64,000 bases of DNA from Ilumatobacteraceae bacterium (GCA_017856375.1 JAFMFC010000002.1:26740-90739), one strand, 5' to 3'; numbered from the stretch's first letter, positions 7,798 through 16,862 are shown. The notes: generated from the letters alone by a model not told the origin. Translations and numbers: made by a program.

Positions 7798-9945
7798 GTG
7801 CCTGTTACTTTGTCGGAGTCCGAGTCAAAGGACTTGTTGCGCGAACACGGCTTTCCGCTCTGCAGGGAACGGATCGCCACGTCCTTGGAAGAAGTCGTCG
7901 CTGCTGCACGAGAAATCGGATTTCCAGTCGTACTCAAAGCAAACGCTCGGGAGATCAATCACAAGTCCGAATTAGGACTTGTCGAATTGGGTATCTCGAC
8001 CGAGGACGATCTTCGAGTGGCGCATGCCAACCTGATCAAGCGGTTGGCCGGTCAATCCGCCAATTTCCTCGTCGCCGAGATGGTCAAAGGCAACCGGGAG
8101 ATGATCGTTGGGCTGGTTCGCGATCCTGATTTTGGCCCGTTTGCCGTGGTCGGTCTCGGTGGAGTAGCCGCAGAGGCGCTCAAGGACATTCGAATGATTC
8201 CGCTACCTGCCTCTCCACGGGAAGTAGGTCAGTCTTTTGAGGCTTTGCGCTCACACGAGCTGTTTCTCGCTCATCGAGGCCAGGAAGCACTCATCCTGGA
8301 GAATCTCGAACGAGCAGTGAATGCGCTCGCCGAAATTGCAAGGAGCCGTCCAGACATCGAATCAATAGATGTCAACCCGATGATCGTGCTTCCCGACGGG
8401 CGATTGACTGCTGTCGATGCCCTCGTCGTATTGGGCGATTTCGTCCAAGATCATGAATTGAGTCCTATTAGCGAGAGATCTGATCGCACGAAACTCCTGA
8501 CATCGATGTTCGACCCACGAGGCGTGGTCGTGCTCGGCGCATCATCACATCCGGGGAAGTTTGGCTTCGTTTCTCTCCACAACATCTTTGTTAACGGTTT
8601 CAAGGGACCCGTGTTCGGACTCAACCAGTCGGGAGAGCAAGTTCTTGATGCAACGATCGTGACGTCGCTAGACGAAATCCCGCAATCGCAGGTTGATCTC
8701 GCCTTTTTCTGCACGCCATCTCAAGTCAACGAAGAGTTGTTGAGGCAGTGTTCTTCGCGCGGTATCAAGGCGGCCTTCGTTGCTTCAGCTGGGTATCGAG
8801 AATTGGGGGACGAGGGCGCCGCCGACGAGCGTCGTTTGGCGCAACTGGCGACTGATTTGGGAATGGTTTTGGGAGGTCCGAACGGTCAAGGGATCGTGAG
8901 CACACCTGCCAATCTGTGCGCGCAAATAGTGGCGCCGTACCCCGGGGCGGGTTCGTTGTCGATCGCTTCCCAGAGCGGAAACTTCGTCTCCTCATTCCTG
9001 AACCTGGCCAAATGGGCGCATGTGGGTATCGCGCGTGCGGTCTCAGCTGGTAACTCCGCCCAATGCGACATTTCTGACTACATCAAATTTTTTGCGGAGG
9101 ATCCGCATACTTCGGTGTCTCTCGCGTATGTGGAGAGCGTCGCTGATGGCAGCCGTTTCATGGAAACTGTGCGGAGACATACCGAATCGAAGCCGCTGGT
9201 GTTGATCAAAGGAGGTCGTACCGCTGCGGGTCAGCAAGCAGCCTCCAGTCACACCGGTGCCATGGCAACAAATTTTGCAGCGTTCGAGTCTCGAGCTACT
9301 CAGTGTGGAGCGATCGTGGTCGACGAACCCGAATCGGCGTTTGATACAGCAGCTGCGTTCGCTTCATTGCCCTTACCCGCGGGGCCGAGGTTGGGCATCC
9401 TCACGACCGTCGGAGGGTGGGGAGTGGTGACGAGCGATGTCGTTCATAGCTTGCGTCATCTCCAGTTGGCGTCTTTGAGCGACGAACTGCTCCAGAAACT
9501 CGATCAGTTCATGCCCGCGCGGTGGAGTCGTTCGAATCCACTCGACTGCGCAGGGGGTGAGACTCGAGACACGGTGACCACTGCCATCGAGACATTGTGT
9601 TCTAGTGGAGAGGTCGACGTCGTTCTCCTTCTTGGTCTTGGAATTCAGGGGAACCAGGCGCGAATGATGGCCGATGGACGCTTCTGTCAAGATCCCGATC
9701 TCCAGCGCATCGTCGCCTATCACGAGCGTCAAGAAATGCGTTATGTGGACGCTGCACGTCAGGCGGCCACCACTTTTGGTATCCCTGTTGCCTTGGCCAC
9801 CGAGCTGGCCGTTGCCGATGATCAAAACGCCGCAATCCGTCACGCCCGTGAATGCTCGGTGTATATCTTCCCGACAGGTCCACGAGCCGTCCGCGCTCTC
9901 GATCGAATGGCGCATTACCGTTTGTCTCGAAGTGAGGTGAGTTGA
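7798..9945 (+). CDS. acetate--CoA ligase (ADP-forming)-type acyl-CoA synthetase, ATP-grasp fused to CoA-binding domains
   Basis: About 715 residues. The first 230 form an ATP-grasp domain ('GFPVVLKANAREINHKSELG', with the family lysines), followed by a CoA-binding Rossmann domain ('RGVVVLGASSHPGKFGF') and a succinyl-CoA-synthetase-like flavodoxin domain with 'ASSHTGAMATN', where His corresponds to the phosphohistidine region. This domain order (ATP-grasp first) is common in actinobacterial ADP-forming acyl-CoA synthetases and GNAT-less Pat relatives. Substrate cannot be named. The track start at 7678 runs through the divergent gene; GTG 7798 is preferred because TACAAT lies eight bases upstream and the protein then begins 'VPVTLSESESKDLLREHG'. 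First gene of a unit running to trmI. Confidence 0.88.
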   Translation: MPVTLSESESKDLLREHGFPLCRERIATSLEEVVAAAREIGFPVVLKANAREINHKSELGLVELGISTEDDLRVAHANLIKRLAGQSANFLVAEMVKGNREMIVGLVRDPDFGPFAVVGLGGVAAEALKDIRMIPLPASPREVGQSFEALRSHELFLAHRGQEALILENLERAVNALAEIARSRPDIESIDVNPMIVLPDGRLTAVDALVVLGDFVQDHELSPISERSDRTKLLTSMFDPRGVVVLGASSHPGKFGFVSLHNIFVNGFKGPVFGLNQSGEQVLDATIVTSLDEIPQSQVDLAFFCTPSQVNEELLRQCSSRGIKAAFVASAGYRELGDEGAADERRLAQLATDLGMVLGGPNGQGIVSTPANLCAQIVAPYPGAGSLSIASQSGNFVSSFLNLAKWAHVGIARAVSAGNSAQCDISDYIKFFAEDPHTSVSLAYVESVADGSRFMETVRRHTESKPLVLIKGGRTAAGQQAASSHTGAMATNFAAFESRATQCGAIVVDEPESAFDTAAAFASLPLPAGPRLGILTTVGGWGVVTSDVVHSLRHLQLASLSDELLQKLDQFMPARWSRSNPLDCAGGETRDTVTTAIETLCSSGEVDVVLLLGLGIQGNQARMMADGRFCQDPDLQRIVAYHERQEMRYVDAARQAATTFGIPVALATELAVADDQNAAIRHARECSVYIFPTGPRAVRALDRMAHYRLSRSEVS

Positions 9946-11405
9946 AAACCACTCGTCAGAGACCCGACCAGGGTGACACTGCGCGCCAGCGAGTGAAAGC
10001 AGGTTCGCCGAGAGCCGTTGCCTCTGTACTCGGGTCGGTAGCCCTGGTGGGCAGCGCAATTCTCGGAGCAGCGTGGCTTTCCGTTCGTAGCGTGGCTCTC
10101 AGCGTCGAACCAATTACCGATACCGATTTGGAAATTGCAGGTGACGCTCCCGTCATTTCGGCAAGACGCGTTCCCACCGTACTTTCCGACGAGGTGCGGT
10201 TTGATTCCTTCACTAGAAAGCTCGATGCATTGGGGGAAAAACTGCCGTCCTCCTCGTGCATGACGATAGATGTGAACAGTCGCAGAATTGCTTCCAAGGA
10301 TCCGGCGCTGATGCTGTTGCCCGCCAGCAATATGAAAATTCTGGTAGCCGCTACGGCCTTGGAAGTTCTCGGAGCCGACTATCGATTTACAACGAAGATC
10401 TTCGGCGCAACCGACGGTTCCAGCATCACGGGCGATTTGGTGATTGTGGGTGGTGGGGATCCGGGAATTGCGTCTGCCGATTATCTGACCACGCAGCGCT
10501 TTCCCTCACGCCATTTCACTCCTGCAGAAGAATTCGTCACTGCACTCAAAGATGTGGGGATTACGACCATTCTCGGGGGAGTGGTTGGTGTCGAAGATCG
10601 CTACGACTCGGAGAGATTCGCTCCGGACCTAGGTCTCGGGATCAGGGGCACTGAAGTTGGCCCGCTCGGTGCGCTGATGATCAATGACGGAGCCGTGTCG
10701 GGAGATCCTTTGAAACCGGATCAACCTGCCTTGGCCGCGGTTCGTCAGATCTCCAACATGCTGGTCTCATCTGGAATTTCGGTTGCTGGGGGTCCACGTG
10801 TGGAGTCGGTCGTTCCTGATGGCGAGCCCCTCGCCACGGTCGAATCCCCGCCTCTCTCCGAGATTTTGCGCGACTTGTTAGCGAACAGCGATAACAACAC
10901 CGCTGAACTGTTGTTGAAAGAAGTCGGGTTAGCGAAGAAGAACTCGGGATCCAGAGAAGCAGGAATAGCCGTGGTGCAAGAGTTGCTTGGCCAATGGGGA
11001 TTCGACTCGTCGCAACTGACGATGAAGGACGGCGCAGGACTCGAGCGGGGGAGTCTCATCTCGTGTGACCTGCTGTCCGCTGTGTTGAACAAGGTTGGAG
11101 CGTTCGGAGAAGTCGGGCAAGGTCTTGCCATTGCGGGACAGACTGGAACGCTGGCCGATGTATTTGGCGACTCGAACGCCGCGGGCAAGCTCCTTGGCAA
11201 GACGGGCACGCTGTCTGGTGCAAAGGCTTTAGCGGGTTTCGTGCCTTATTCCGACTCAGAAGCCGTGAGTTACGTGTTGATCCTTAACGGTCCATCCGTC
11301 GCCAATCAGTCGTACTACCGACCTCTTTGGAATGAACTTGGTGAAACGTTGGTGGAGTACACCGGACGTCCAACTCCTCTCGAAATCGCTCCGTTCTTCG
11401 AATGA
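9942..11405 (+). CDS. dacB: D-alanyl-D-alanine carboxypeptidase/endopeptidase, PBP4 family (peptidase S13)
   Basis: 487 residues. A short basic N-terminus is followed by a single membrane anchor at about residues 25-45. The penicillin-binding fold has all three active-site motifs: 'SNMK' at 129-132 (nucleophile Ser129), 'SDNNTAELL' as the SxN motif, and 'GKTGTL' as KTG. It trims peptidoglycan stem peptides on the outer face of the membrane. TTG 9942 overlaps the stop of the preceding gene (TTGA), with GAGG just upstream, so translation is coupled. The next gene overlaps by four bases. Confidence 0.93.
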   Translation: MKTTRQRPDQGDTARQRVKAGSPRAVASVLGSVALVGSAILGAAWLSVRSVALSVEPITDTDLEIAGDAPVISARRVPTVLSDEVRFDSFTRKLDALGEKLPSSSCMTIDVNSRRIASKDPALMLLPASNMKILVAATALEVLGADYRFTTKIFGATDGSSITGDLVIVGGGDPGIASADYLTTQRFPSRHFTPAEEFVTALKDVGITTILGGVVGVEDRYDSERFAPDLGLGIRGTEVGPLGALMINDGAVSGDPLKPDQPALAAVRQISNMLVSSGISVAGGPRVESVVPDGEPLATVESPPLSEILRDLLANSDNNTAELLLKEVGLAKKNSGSREAGIAVVQELLGQWGFDSSQLTMKDGAGLERGSLISCDLLSAVLNKVGAFGEVGQGLAIAGQTGTLADVFGDSNAAGKLLGKTGTLSGAKALAGFVPYSDSEAVSYVLILNGPSVANQSYYRPLWNELGETLVEYTGRPTPLEIAPFFE

Positions 11406-12016
11406 TCCTGCCAATGTTCCCGCTGGGAACGGTATTGCTACCGGGTTGTCTGCTTCCTTTGCACGTCTTCGAAGATCGTTACCGCCGACTCTTTGCCGAC
11501 CTGAACGGTGAGAAGCAGATCTTCGGCATCTGCCTTATCGAGCGCGGCAGCGAGGTCGGCGGTGGAGATGTGCGTTTCAGCGTTGGAACACTGGCAAGAG
11601 TGCTGATGCGAAGAGATTTTGATGACGGACGTCTTGCTGTCGTCGTCGGTGGAACAAACCGGATACGCGTCGATCGGTGGATGCCGGAGGTCGACTTTCC
11701 GCAGGCTGAAGTGACAGAGTTTCGGGAAATAGAAGACGAACTAGATGAGTCGGTCGATCTAGTACGACCACTCGTCACTCGGGTCAATTCGATTGCCACT
11801 GAACTTGGCTATGAGAGTCGATCTATCGACCCACTCGAACAAGGAGGGCCGACTGTTCGCCTTTATCACCTGATCGATGCCACTCCGCTGGATGTACTTG
11901 ATCGTCAGCGTCTACTTGAGGCTGAGCAACTCTCTGATCGTTTGAAGCTGTTTCGTGCACTTCTCCAAGACCTGGAGTCGACTTTGTTGATGAAAATGAA
12001 CCAAATAGATGGTTGA
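11402..12016 (+). CDS. LON substrate-binding (LAN) domain protein
   Basis: 204 residues that form only the N-terminal domain of Lon protease, with no ATPase or protease part. The opening 'MILPMFPLGTVLLPGCLLPLHVFE' is the family signature, followed by 'RYRRLFADL' and 'IFGICLIERGSEVGGG'. Stand-alone LAN proteins are widespread in actinobacteria and their role is not established; peptide or substrate recognition is assumed from Lon. It overlaps dacB at the start and the next small membrane protein at the end by four bases each. Confidence 0.9.
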   Translation: MILPMFPLGTVLLPGCLLPLHVFEDRYRRLFADLNGEKQIFGICLIERGSEVGGGDVRFSVGTLARVLMRRDFDDGRLAVVVGGTNRIRVDRWMPEVDFPQAEVTEFREIEDELDESVDLVRPLVTRVNSIATELGYESRSIDPLEQGGPTVRLYHLIDATPLDVLDRQRLLEAEQLSDRLKLFRALLQDLESTLLMKMNQIDG

Positions 12017-12330
12017 ATGATCTGATGTTTGAGCGAATTCCCACGCAGTGGTTTTTCGAATCTGTGGAGATGCTCTTTGGTTACGTTCGCCAAGAGCTCG
12101 TCGATCCGTTGCGCAATGCAATCCGTTGGATCGGGTTCGGATTGCTTGGGGGGCTCCTCATGCTGCTTGGTTACGTGTTCGTTGCTATCGGAGCCCTGCG
12201 CTTGTTGCAGTCTGAATTATTGCCCTTCGATGGGGCATGGTCGTGGGTGCCCTACCTGGGCGTTTCCCTCGGAGGCGTGGTTGGCGTTGCCCTTACCTTC
12301 TCTCGAATCTCTCGTCGCTCCCTGAAATAG
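12013..12330 (+). CDS. small membrane protein with two transmembrane helices (holin-III-like)
   Basis: 105 residues. An amphipathic N-terminal part ('FFESVEMLFGYVRQELVDPLR') is followed by two hydrophobic helices at about residues 41-63 and 75-96 and a basic end 'RISRRSLK'. The layout matches the actinobacterial holin-superfamily-III-like chromosomal proteins, but here there is no phage context, so a membrane scaffold role in the cell envelope operon is more likely. Start is TTG 12013, coupled to the upstream TGA; ATG 12025 is the alternative. Confidence 0.7.
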   Translation: MNDLMFERIPTQWFFESVEMLFGYVRQELVDPLRNAIRWIGFGLLGGLLMLLGYVFVAIGALRLLQSELLPFDGAWSWVPYLGVSLGGVVGVALTFSRISRRSLK

Positions 12331-12350
12331 TCCCAAGGCCGCTTCTGATC

Positions 12351-12521
12351 ATGTCATCACCTATCACGCGAGAAGATCTGGAGCGTCGCCTCGGTGGGGA
12401 TCTTTCCTTCGACTTGCCGTTGGTGGGCAAGTTCACCATGCGTCAGGGCCTCGGTTTGCTTGCGGTTGCCGCGGTGGTAATCGCACGCTTGATCGTCGGA
12501 CGGCGTAAACGAGTCAAATGA
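12351..12521 (+). CDS. small single-span membrane protein
   Basis: The track extends this frame back to 12237 across the previous gene, but ATG 12351 gives a plausible 56-residue protein, 'MSSPITREDLERRLGGDLSF', with one hydrophobic helix ('GLGLLAVAAVVIARLIVG') and a basic end 'RRKRVK', so N-out/C-in or similar. No family is recognised. It sits 20 bases after the holin-like gene and overlaps trmI by four bases, which argues that it is translated. The pairing of two tiny membrane proteins between the LON-domain gene and trmI is the only functional hint. Confidence 0.62.
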   Translation: MSSPITREDLERRLGGDLSFDLPLVGKFTMRQGLGLLAVAAVVIARLIVGRRKRVK

Positions 12522-13285
12522 ATCTCTTTCGTATAGGCGACCACGCTGTTCTGGTCGACTCAAAGGATCGTCGGTACCTCGAAGTGCTCGCAGATTCGGG
12601 CGAGTTTCACACTCACCATGGTGTCGTTCATCACTCGACCATCGTTGGTCAGGCAGAAGGGCACGTTGTAACTTCCAGTAAAGGTGGGAATTACACCGTC
12701 ATTCGACCGACACTCGAGGACTTCGTCCTGCGAATGCCGCGTGGCGCACAAGTGATCTACCCAAAAGACATTGCCCACATCACGATGCTGCTCGATATTC
12801 GTACCGGTGACCGCGTATTCGAGACCGGCGTGGGTTCTGGTGCGTTGTCGATGGGACTTCTCCGCGCTGGGGCGACGGTGGTCGGGTACGAGATCCGCGA
12901 AGATTTTGCTTCGCGCGCACGCAAGAACATCACGAGTTTTCTGGGAGCTGAATCCGCATCCCACTACGAGATTCACATTGCCGATTCCTACGCCACAGCC
13001 CCGCAGGGAACATTCGACAAGATCGCCTTAGATATTCCCGAGCCTTGGCGAGTGATCGAACATGCGTCGGGCATCCTCCGCCGGGGAGGCCTCTTGCTGG
13101 CTTACACACCCAGTGTCACTCAGGTGCAACGAGTGCACGATTCACTGACCAACCATTGGATGGATGTACGCACGGAGGAAGTGTTGGTTCGGACATGGCA
13201 CATCGAAGGTCAAGCCGTGCGTCCGGATCACCGAATGGTCGCCCACACGGCATTTCTGACTATCGCGAGATTCACGGGCAACTAG
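12518..13285 (+). CDS. trmI: tRNA (adenine-58-N1)-methyltransferase TrmI
   Basis: 255 residues. The N-terminal small beta domain is followed by a class I SAM-dependent methyltransferase fold with motif I 'DRVFETGVGSGALSMGLL', the acidic motif II 'VVGYEIREDF', and 'FDKIALDIPEPW' which carries the catalytic Asp-x-Pro region. The enzyme makes 1-methyladenosine at position 58 of tRNA as a homotetramer. In mycobacteria trmI also lies just before the proteasome locus, so this neighbourhood is conserved. ATG 12518 overlaps the previous stop. Confidence 0.94.
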   Translation: MNLFRIGDHAVLVDSKDRRYLEVLADSGEFHTHHGVVHHSTIVGQAEGHVVTSSKGGNYTVIRPTLEDFVLRMPRGAQVIYPKDIAHITMLLDIRTGDRVFETGVGSGALSMGLLRAGATVVGYEIREDFASRARKNITSFLGAESASHYEIHIADSYATAPQGTFDKIALDIPEPWRVIEHASGILRRGGLLLAYTPSVTQVQRVHDSLTNHWMDVRTEEVLVRTWHIEGQAVRPDHRMVAHTAFLTIARFTGN

Positions 13286-13310
13286 CCCGCAATCAGTACT
13301 TCATGCCGAC

Positions 13311-13556
13311 TTATGGCTCGATGAAGATGCACTCGCCAGGGCATTCCTCGGCGGACTCAATGACCCCATCGAGTTGTCCATCGGGGATGTTGGCCATGCC
13401 CTCGGCACCCTGCGGGTTGCCCTTGGCGGTCGCAAAAACCTTGTCGCCCTCGCGAACATAGGCGAGTCCGTCGTCGAGAAGGGTGAAGACGTCGGGAGCG
13501 ATCTCTTCGCAGAGGCCGTCGCCCGTGCACAGGTCTTGATCGATCCAAACTTTCAT
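13311..13556 (-). CDS. single-cluster ferredoxin (3Fe-4S or 4Fe-4S type)
   Basis: ATG 13556 is preferred to the track start 13595: a perfect AAGGAGG lies six bases upstream. The product has 81 residues and begins 'MKVWIDQDLCTGDGLCEE'. Cluster ligands are Cys10, Cys16 and Cys72 (followed by Pro), with Cys76 nearby; the middle position of a CxxCxxC motif is Asp13, as in ferredoxins that serve cytochromes P450 and often hold a 3Fe-4S cluster. An internal insertion of about 25 residues ('VREGDKVFATAKGNPQG') is longer than usual. It is divergent from mpa. A homologous ferredoxin gene next to mpa is a recurring actinobacterial arrangement as far as I recall. Confidence 0.9.
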   Translation of the reverse strand: MKVWIDQDLCTGDGLCEEIAPDVFTLLDDGLAYVREGDKVFATAKGNPQGAEGMANIPDGQLDGVIESAEECPGECIFIEP

Positions 13557-13606
13557 CTGATCCTCCTTGACGAACACCGCAGTGACAATCACCAACGGAC
13601 ATCAAG

Positions 13607-13612
13607 AGAATA
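13607..13612 (-). promoter_or_regulatory. -10-like box for a leadered ferredoxin message
   Basis: TATTCT about 50 bases before ATG 13556, which has AAGGAGG at 6 bases; this gene appears to have a real 5' leader. Confidence 0.45.
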
Positions 13613-13656
13613 CACGCCCGCCTAGCCGTAGGGGGATGTCGAGCGATCTTGCGCCA

Positions 13657-13685
13657 TTGTGACTACTCGGACTCATGGATAGTTT
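13657..13685 (+). promoter_or_regulatory. mpa promoter (TTGTGA, 17 bases, TAGTTT), leaderless
   Basis: TTGTGA at 13657-13662 and TAGTTT at 13680-13685 are 17 bases apart, and ATG 13692 begins six bases after the second box. This is the best complete promoter seen in the window and lies before the proteasome locus. Confidence 0.65.
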
Positions 13686-13691
13686 CGTGCC

Positions 13692-15347
13692 ATGGAAGAC
13701 CGCATGACCGGGGCAGGGGGTAACGAGTCGACCGAGGACAAACGGCTTCTGGCGGATGCTCGTTCACAGATTTCCGACTTGCGGATGAAGAACGAGCGTC
13801 TCGAGCTCACCCTTCGGGAGGCAAAGACGCACCTCGAAGCGCTCCGAGAGGAGGTGGGCAGGTTGAGCCGACCACCGTTGACGTATGGCGTCGTTCTCGG
13901 CATCGCAGATGACGGGACCGTCGATGTCGCGGCAAATGGTCGCAAGATGAAGGTTGAAGTTGGCGAGTCGTGTGAGCGCGATGAATTGGAAATCGGCGAC
14001 CAGGTAGTGCTCAATGAATCCTTGGCGATCATCGGGCGCAGAGACCACGAGTCAACCGGAGAACTCGCCACGCTGGAACGAGTTCTCGAGGATGGGGTGA
14101 GAGCGGTAGTGCGAATGCAAGGCGACGAGGAAAGGGTGTGTGATCTCGCAGGATCGCTCCGTGGTGTGATGCTGCGAGCAGGTGATCTTCTGCGATTGGA
14201 TCCGCGCTCCGGGCTGCTCTTGGAACGTCTCGCTCGACCGGAAGTCGAGCATCTCGTATTGGAGGAAGTTCCTGAAGTTTCGTATCGCGACATTGGCGGA
14301 CTCGACGAACAAATCGAGCAAATTGCCGACGCAGTCGAACTGCCGTTCCTGCATAAAGATCTCTTTGCCGAATTCCGACTCGCGGCGCCAAAAGGAATCC
14401 TGCTTTACGGACCTCCCGGATGTGGCAAGACACTCATTGCCAAGGCTGTTGCCAACAGTCTCGCCAAGAAGGTTGCCGCGCAAATCGGGGACGTCAAGGG
14501 CAAGAGCTACTTCATCAACGTCAAGGGACCAGAACTCTTGAACAAGTATGTTGGCGAGACCGAACGACAGATTCGTCTCGTTTTTCAACGCGCCCGCGAG
14601 AAAAGTGAAGAAGGTTGGCCGGTAATCGTCTTTTTCGATGAGATGGATTCGATGTTCCGCACTCGAGGTTCGGGGATCTCCTCCGACATGGAGTCCACGA
14701 TTGTTCCCCAATTGTTGGCAGAGATCGACGGGGTAGAGCGGCTCCAAAATGTGATCGTCATCGGTGCGACGAACCGCGAGGATCTGATCGACCCCGCAAT
14801 TCTTCGGCCGGGTCGCCTCGACGTGAAGATCCGGATAGATCGCCCTGATGCTTCTGCGGCAAGACAGATTTTCTCGCGATATCTGGACATCGACTTGCCG
14901 TTTGACGAGCAACTAGTCAGAGCGGCAGGGGACATGGCATCGGCAAGGGATCAACTCGTCGACACCGCGGTAGCAACGATGTACGACGTGACTCCGAACA
15001 ACGAATTCCTCGAGGTGACGTACCAAAACGGGGAGAAGGAAACCCTGTACTTTCGCGATTTTGCCTCCGGCGCAATGATCGAGAACATCGTTCGTCGAGC
15101 AAAGAAGTCCGGCGTGAAAAAGCGTCTTGCCGGACTTGGTGCGGGAATCGGAATCGACGACATAGTCAACGCTGTTCGTCAGGAGTTCCTCGAACACGAG
15201 GACCTCCCCAACACCACAAATCCCGATGACTGGGCCAAGATCTCTGGACGAAAAGGCGAGCGAATCGTCTTCATTCGTACGCTTCGATCGAGAGAGCGGG
15301 GTGGCGCGAAGGCACTAGATCGACCAGTCACCGGTCAGTACTTGTAG
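13692..15347 (+). CDS. mpa: proteasome-activating AAA+ ATPase Mpa/ARC
   Basis: 551-residue hexameric unfoldase that recognises pupylated proteins and feeds them to the 20S core. An N-terminal coiled coil (about residues 13-60) binds Pup; two OB-type domains follow. The AAA module has Walker A 'GPPGCGKT' , Walker B 'VIVFFDEMDS' and the arginine-finger region 'PAILRPGRLD'. The last residues are 'TGQYL', the C-terminal motif that docks into pockets of the proteasome alpha ring. ATG 13692 has TAGTTT six bases upstream and TTGTGA a further 17 bases up. It abuts dop with no space. Confidence 0.97.
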   Translation: MEDRMTGAGGNESTEDKRLLADARSQISDLRMKNERLELTLREAKTHLEALREEVGRLSRPPLTYGVVLGIADDGTVDVAANGRKMKVEVGESCERDELEIGDQVVLNESLAIIGRRDHESTGELATLERVLEDGVRAVVRMQGDEERVCDLAGSLRGVMLRAGDLLRLDPRSGLLLERLARPEVEHLVLEEVPEVSYRDIGGLDEQIEQIADAVELPFLHKDLFAEFRLAAPKGILLYGPPGCGKTLIAKAVANSLAKKVAAQIGDVKGKSYFINVKGPELLNKYVGETERQIRLVFQRAREKSEEGWPVIVFFDEMDSMFRTRGSGISSDMESTIVPQLLAEIDGVERLQNVIVIGATNREDLIDPAILRPGRLDVKIRIDRPDASAARQIFSRYLDIDLPFDEQLVRAAGDMASARDQLVDTAVATMYDVTPNNEFLEVTYQNGEKETLYFRDFASGAMIENIVRRAKKSGVKKRLAGLGAGIGIDDIVNAVRQEFLEHEDLPNTTNPDDWAKISGRKGERIVFIRTLRSRERGGAKALDRPVTGQYL

Positions 15348-16862
15348 ATGCTTGTCCCCAAGTTCTGCGGGATCGAGACTGAATACGGAATCATCTCGCG
15401 TGGAGTAGAGATGTCACCCGTCACGGCATCGTCGTTGCTCATTACTGCGTACTGTGGCGATGCGAGCAGAATCGACTGGGATTTCGCCATGGAGCGTCCA
15501 TACGCGGATCTTCGAGGATTCCTCGTCGATGACCGCCTCGATCCCGAGATCGACCACCAAATGGTCAACGTGGTGCTCACTAATGGAGCGCGTTACTACG
15601 TGGATCATGCCCATCCCGAGTATTCATCTCCGGAGTGCAGGACGGCGTTCGATGCAGTGTTGTACGACTTGGCAGGGGACGAAGTTTTGCGCAGGAGCAT
15701 GGATGCTGCCCGCAATATTCTCAGGAAGCAGAGTGCAGAGATCGTCGTCTACAAGAACAATTCTGACGGCAAGGGAAATTCATACGGTTGTCACGAGAAC
15801 TACCTGGTAAGCCGATCTACCCCATTTTCTGAAATCGTTCGATTCATGACCACGCACTTCGTGACTCGCCAAATATTTACTGGCAGCGGCAAGATCGGGG
15901 TAGAAAATTCAAATTCAAGCGACGTGTCGACTTATCAAATCTCGCAACGGGCCGACTTCTTCGAAGAGGAAGTCGGGCTGGAAACGACACTCCGTCGCCC
16001 GATCATCAACACGCGAGACGAACCTCATGCAGATTCTCTCAAGTATCGAAGGCTTCATGTGATTGTTGGCGATGCAAACATGAGTCAAGTCGCGACACTC
16101 GTAAAAATCGGAAGCACCCAATTGCTACTCGCAATGATCGAGTCAGGCGCCATACCCGAACGCCTTGTAGTTCAAGAGCCACTCAGTGCCATGCGCTCAG
16201 TGAGCTTCGACCTTTCCTTGAATAAGCCAATCCGACTCGAAGACGGCACAACCGAAACTGCATTGACAATTCAGCTCGCCCTAGTCGATGCTGCTCGACG
16301 GTGGTGCGCAAGTCTTGACGCCAAAGTTGTCAAAGAATATCGATGGGATGAAGTGATCGCCGAGTGGGCCTCGTTACTTGATGGCCTGTCTCGAGACACG
16401 GCGGAAGTAGCGGATCGCATCGATTGGGTGGCCAAGAAGCGTCTCATCGATGCTTACAGAGACCGTCACGACGTTTCTGAGCAAGATGTGCGACTCAAGG
16501 CAATTGACCTCCAGTATCACGACCTTCGGATGGATCGCTGCCTCGCCATGCGCGCTGGCCTCAAAGAGATAGTACTCACTGATCAAGTCGATCTTGCGGT
16601 CAACAACGCCCCACGCGATACCCGTGCCTTCTTTCGGGGCGAGATGTTGAAGCGTTGGCCGGATCATGTCGTTACGGCGAATTGGGACAGTTTGGTGCTC
16701 GACCTTGGCGAGGGGCCATTGGTTCGGGTGCCGATGGACGAGCCAGGTCGCGGGACAAATGCCCTCATCGGGGGAATTCTTGATGAAGCAGCGACGCCGG
16801 CCGATGTTTTGCGTCTCATCAAGGAGCGGGTCGAGCAAGAAGACCGGTCGACTCGCGGATAG
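15348..16862 (+). CDS. dop: Pup deamidase/depupylase Dop
   Basis: 504 residues of the glutamine-synthetase-like Dop/PafA family. 'FCGIETEYGI' opens the protein, 'HPEYSSPEC' and 'NTRDEPHAD' carry nucleotide and metal contacts. The longer region between residues 35 and 75 fits Dop, not PafA. Dop removes Pup from substrates and deamidates Pup ending in Gln. Here Pup already ends in Glu, so the deamidase step should not be needed and depupylation is the likely job. The start follows the mpa stop directly. The TAG stop (16860-16862) forms part of a promoter-like hexamer for pup. Confidence 0.96.
   Translation: MLVPKFCGIETEYGIISRGVEMSPVTASSLLITAYCGDASRIDWDFAMERPYADLRGFLVDDRLDPEIDHQMVNVVLTNGARYYVDHAHPEYSSPECRTAFDAVLYDLAGDEVLRRSMDAARNILRKQSAEIVVYKNNSDGKGNSYGCHENYLVSRSTPFSEIVRFMTTHFVTRQIFTGSGKIGVENSNSSDVSTYQISQRADFFEEEVGLETTLRRPIINTRDEPHADSLKYRRLHVIVGDANMSQVATLVKIGSTQLLLAMIESGAIPERLVVQEPLSAMRSVSFDLSLNKPIRLEDGTTETALTIQLALVDAARRWCASLDAKVVKEYRWDEVIAEWASLLDGLSRDTAEVADRIDWVAKKRLIDAYRDRHDVSEQDVRLKAIDLQYHDLRMDRCLAMRAGLKEIVLTDQVDLAVNNAPRDTRAFFRGEMLKRWPDHVVTANWDSLVLDLGEGPLVRVPMDEPGRGTNALIGGILDEAATPADVLRLIKERVEQEDRSTRG

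Noticed and set aside
12013-12330. Phage holin as sign of a prophage
   Set aside because: No integrase, capsid, portal or lysin gene is near, and the gene is coupled to housekeeping genes by overlaps; xerD at 54.6 kb is the chromosomal recombinase by context.
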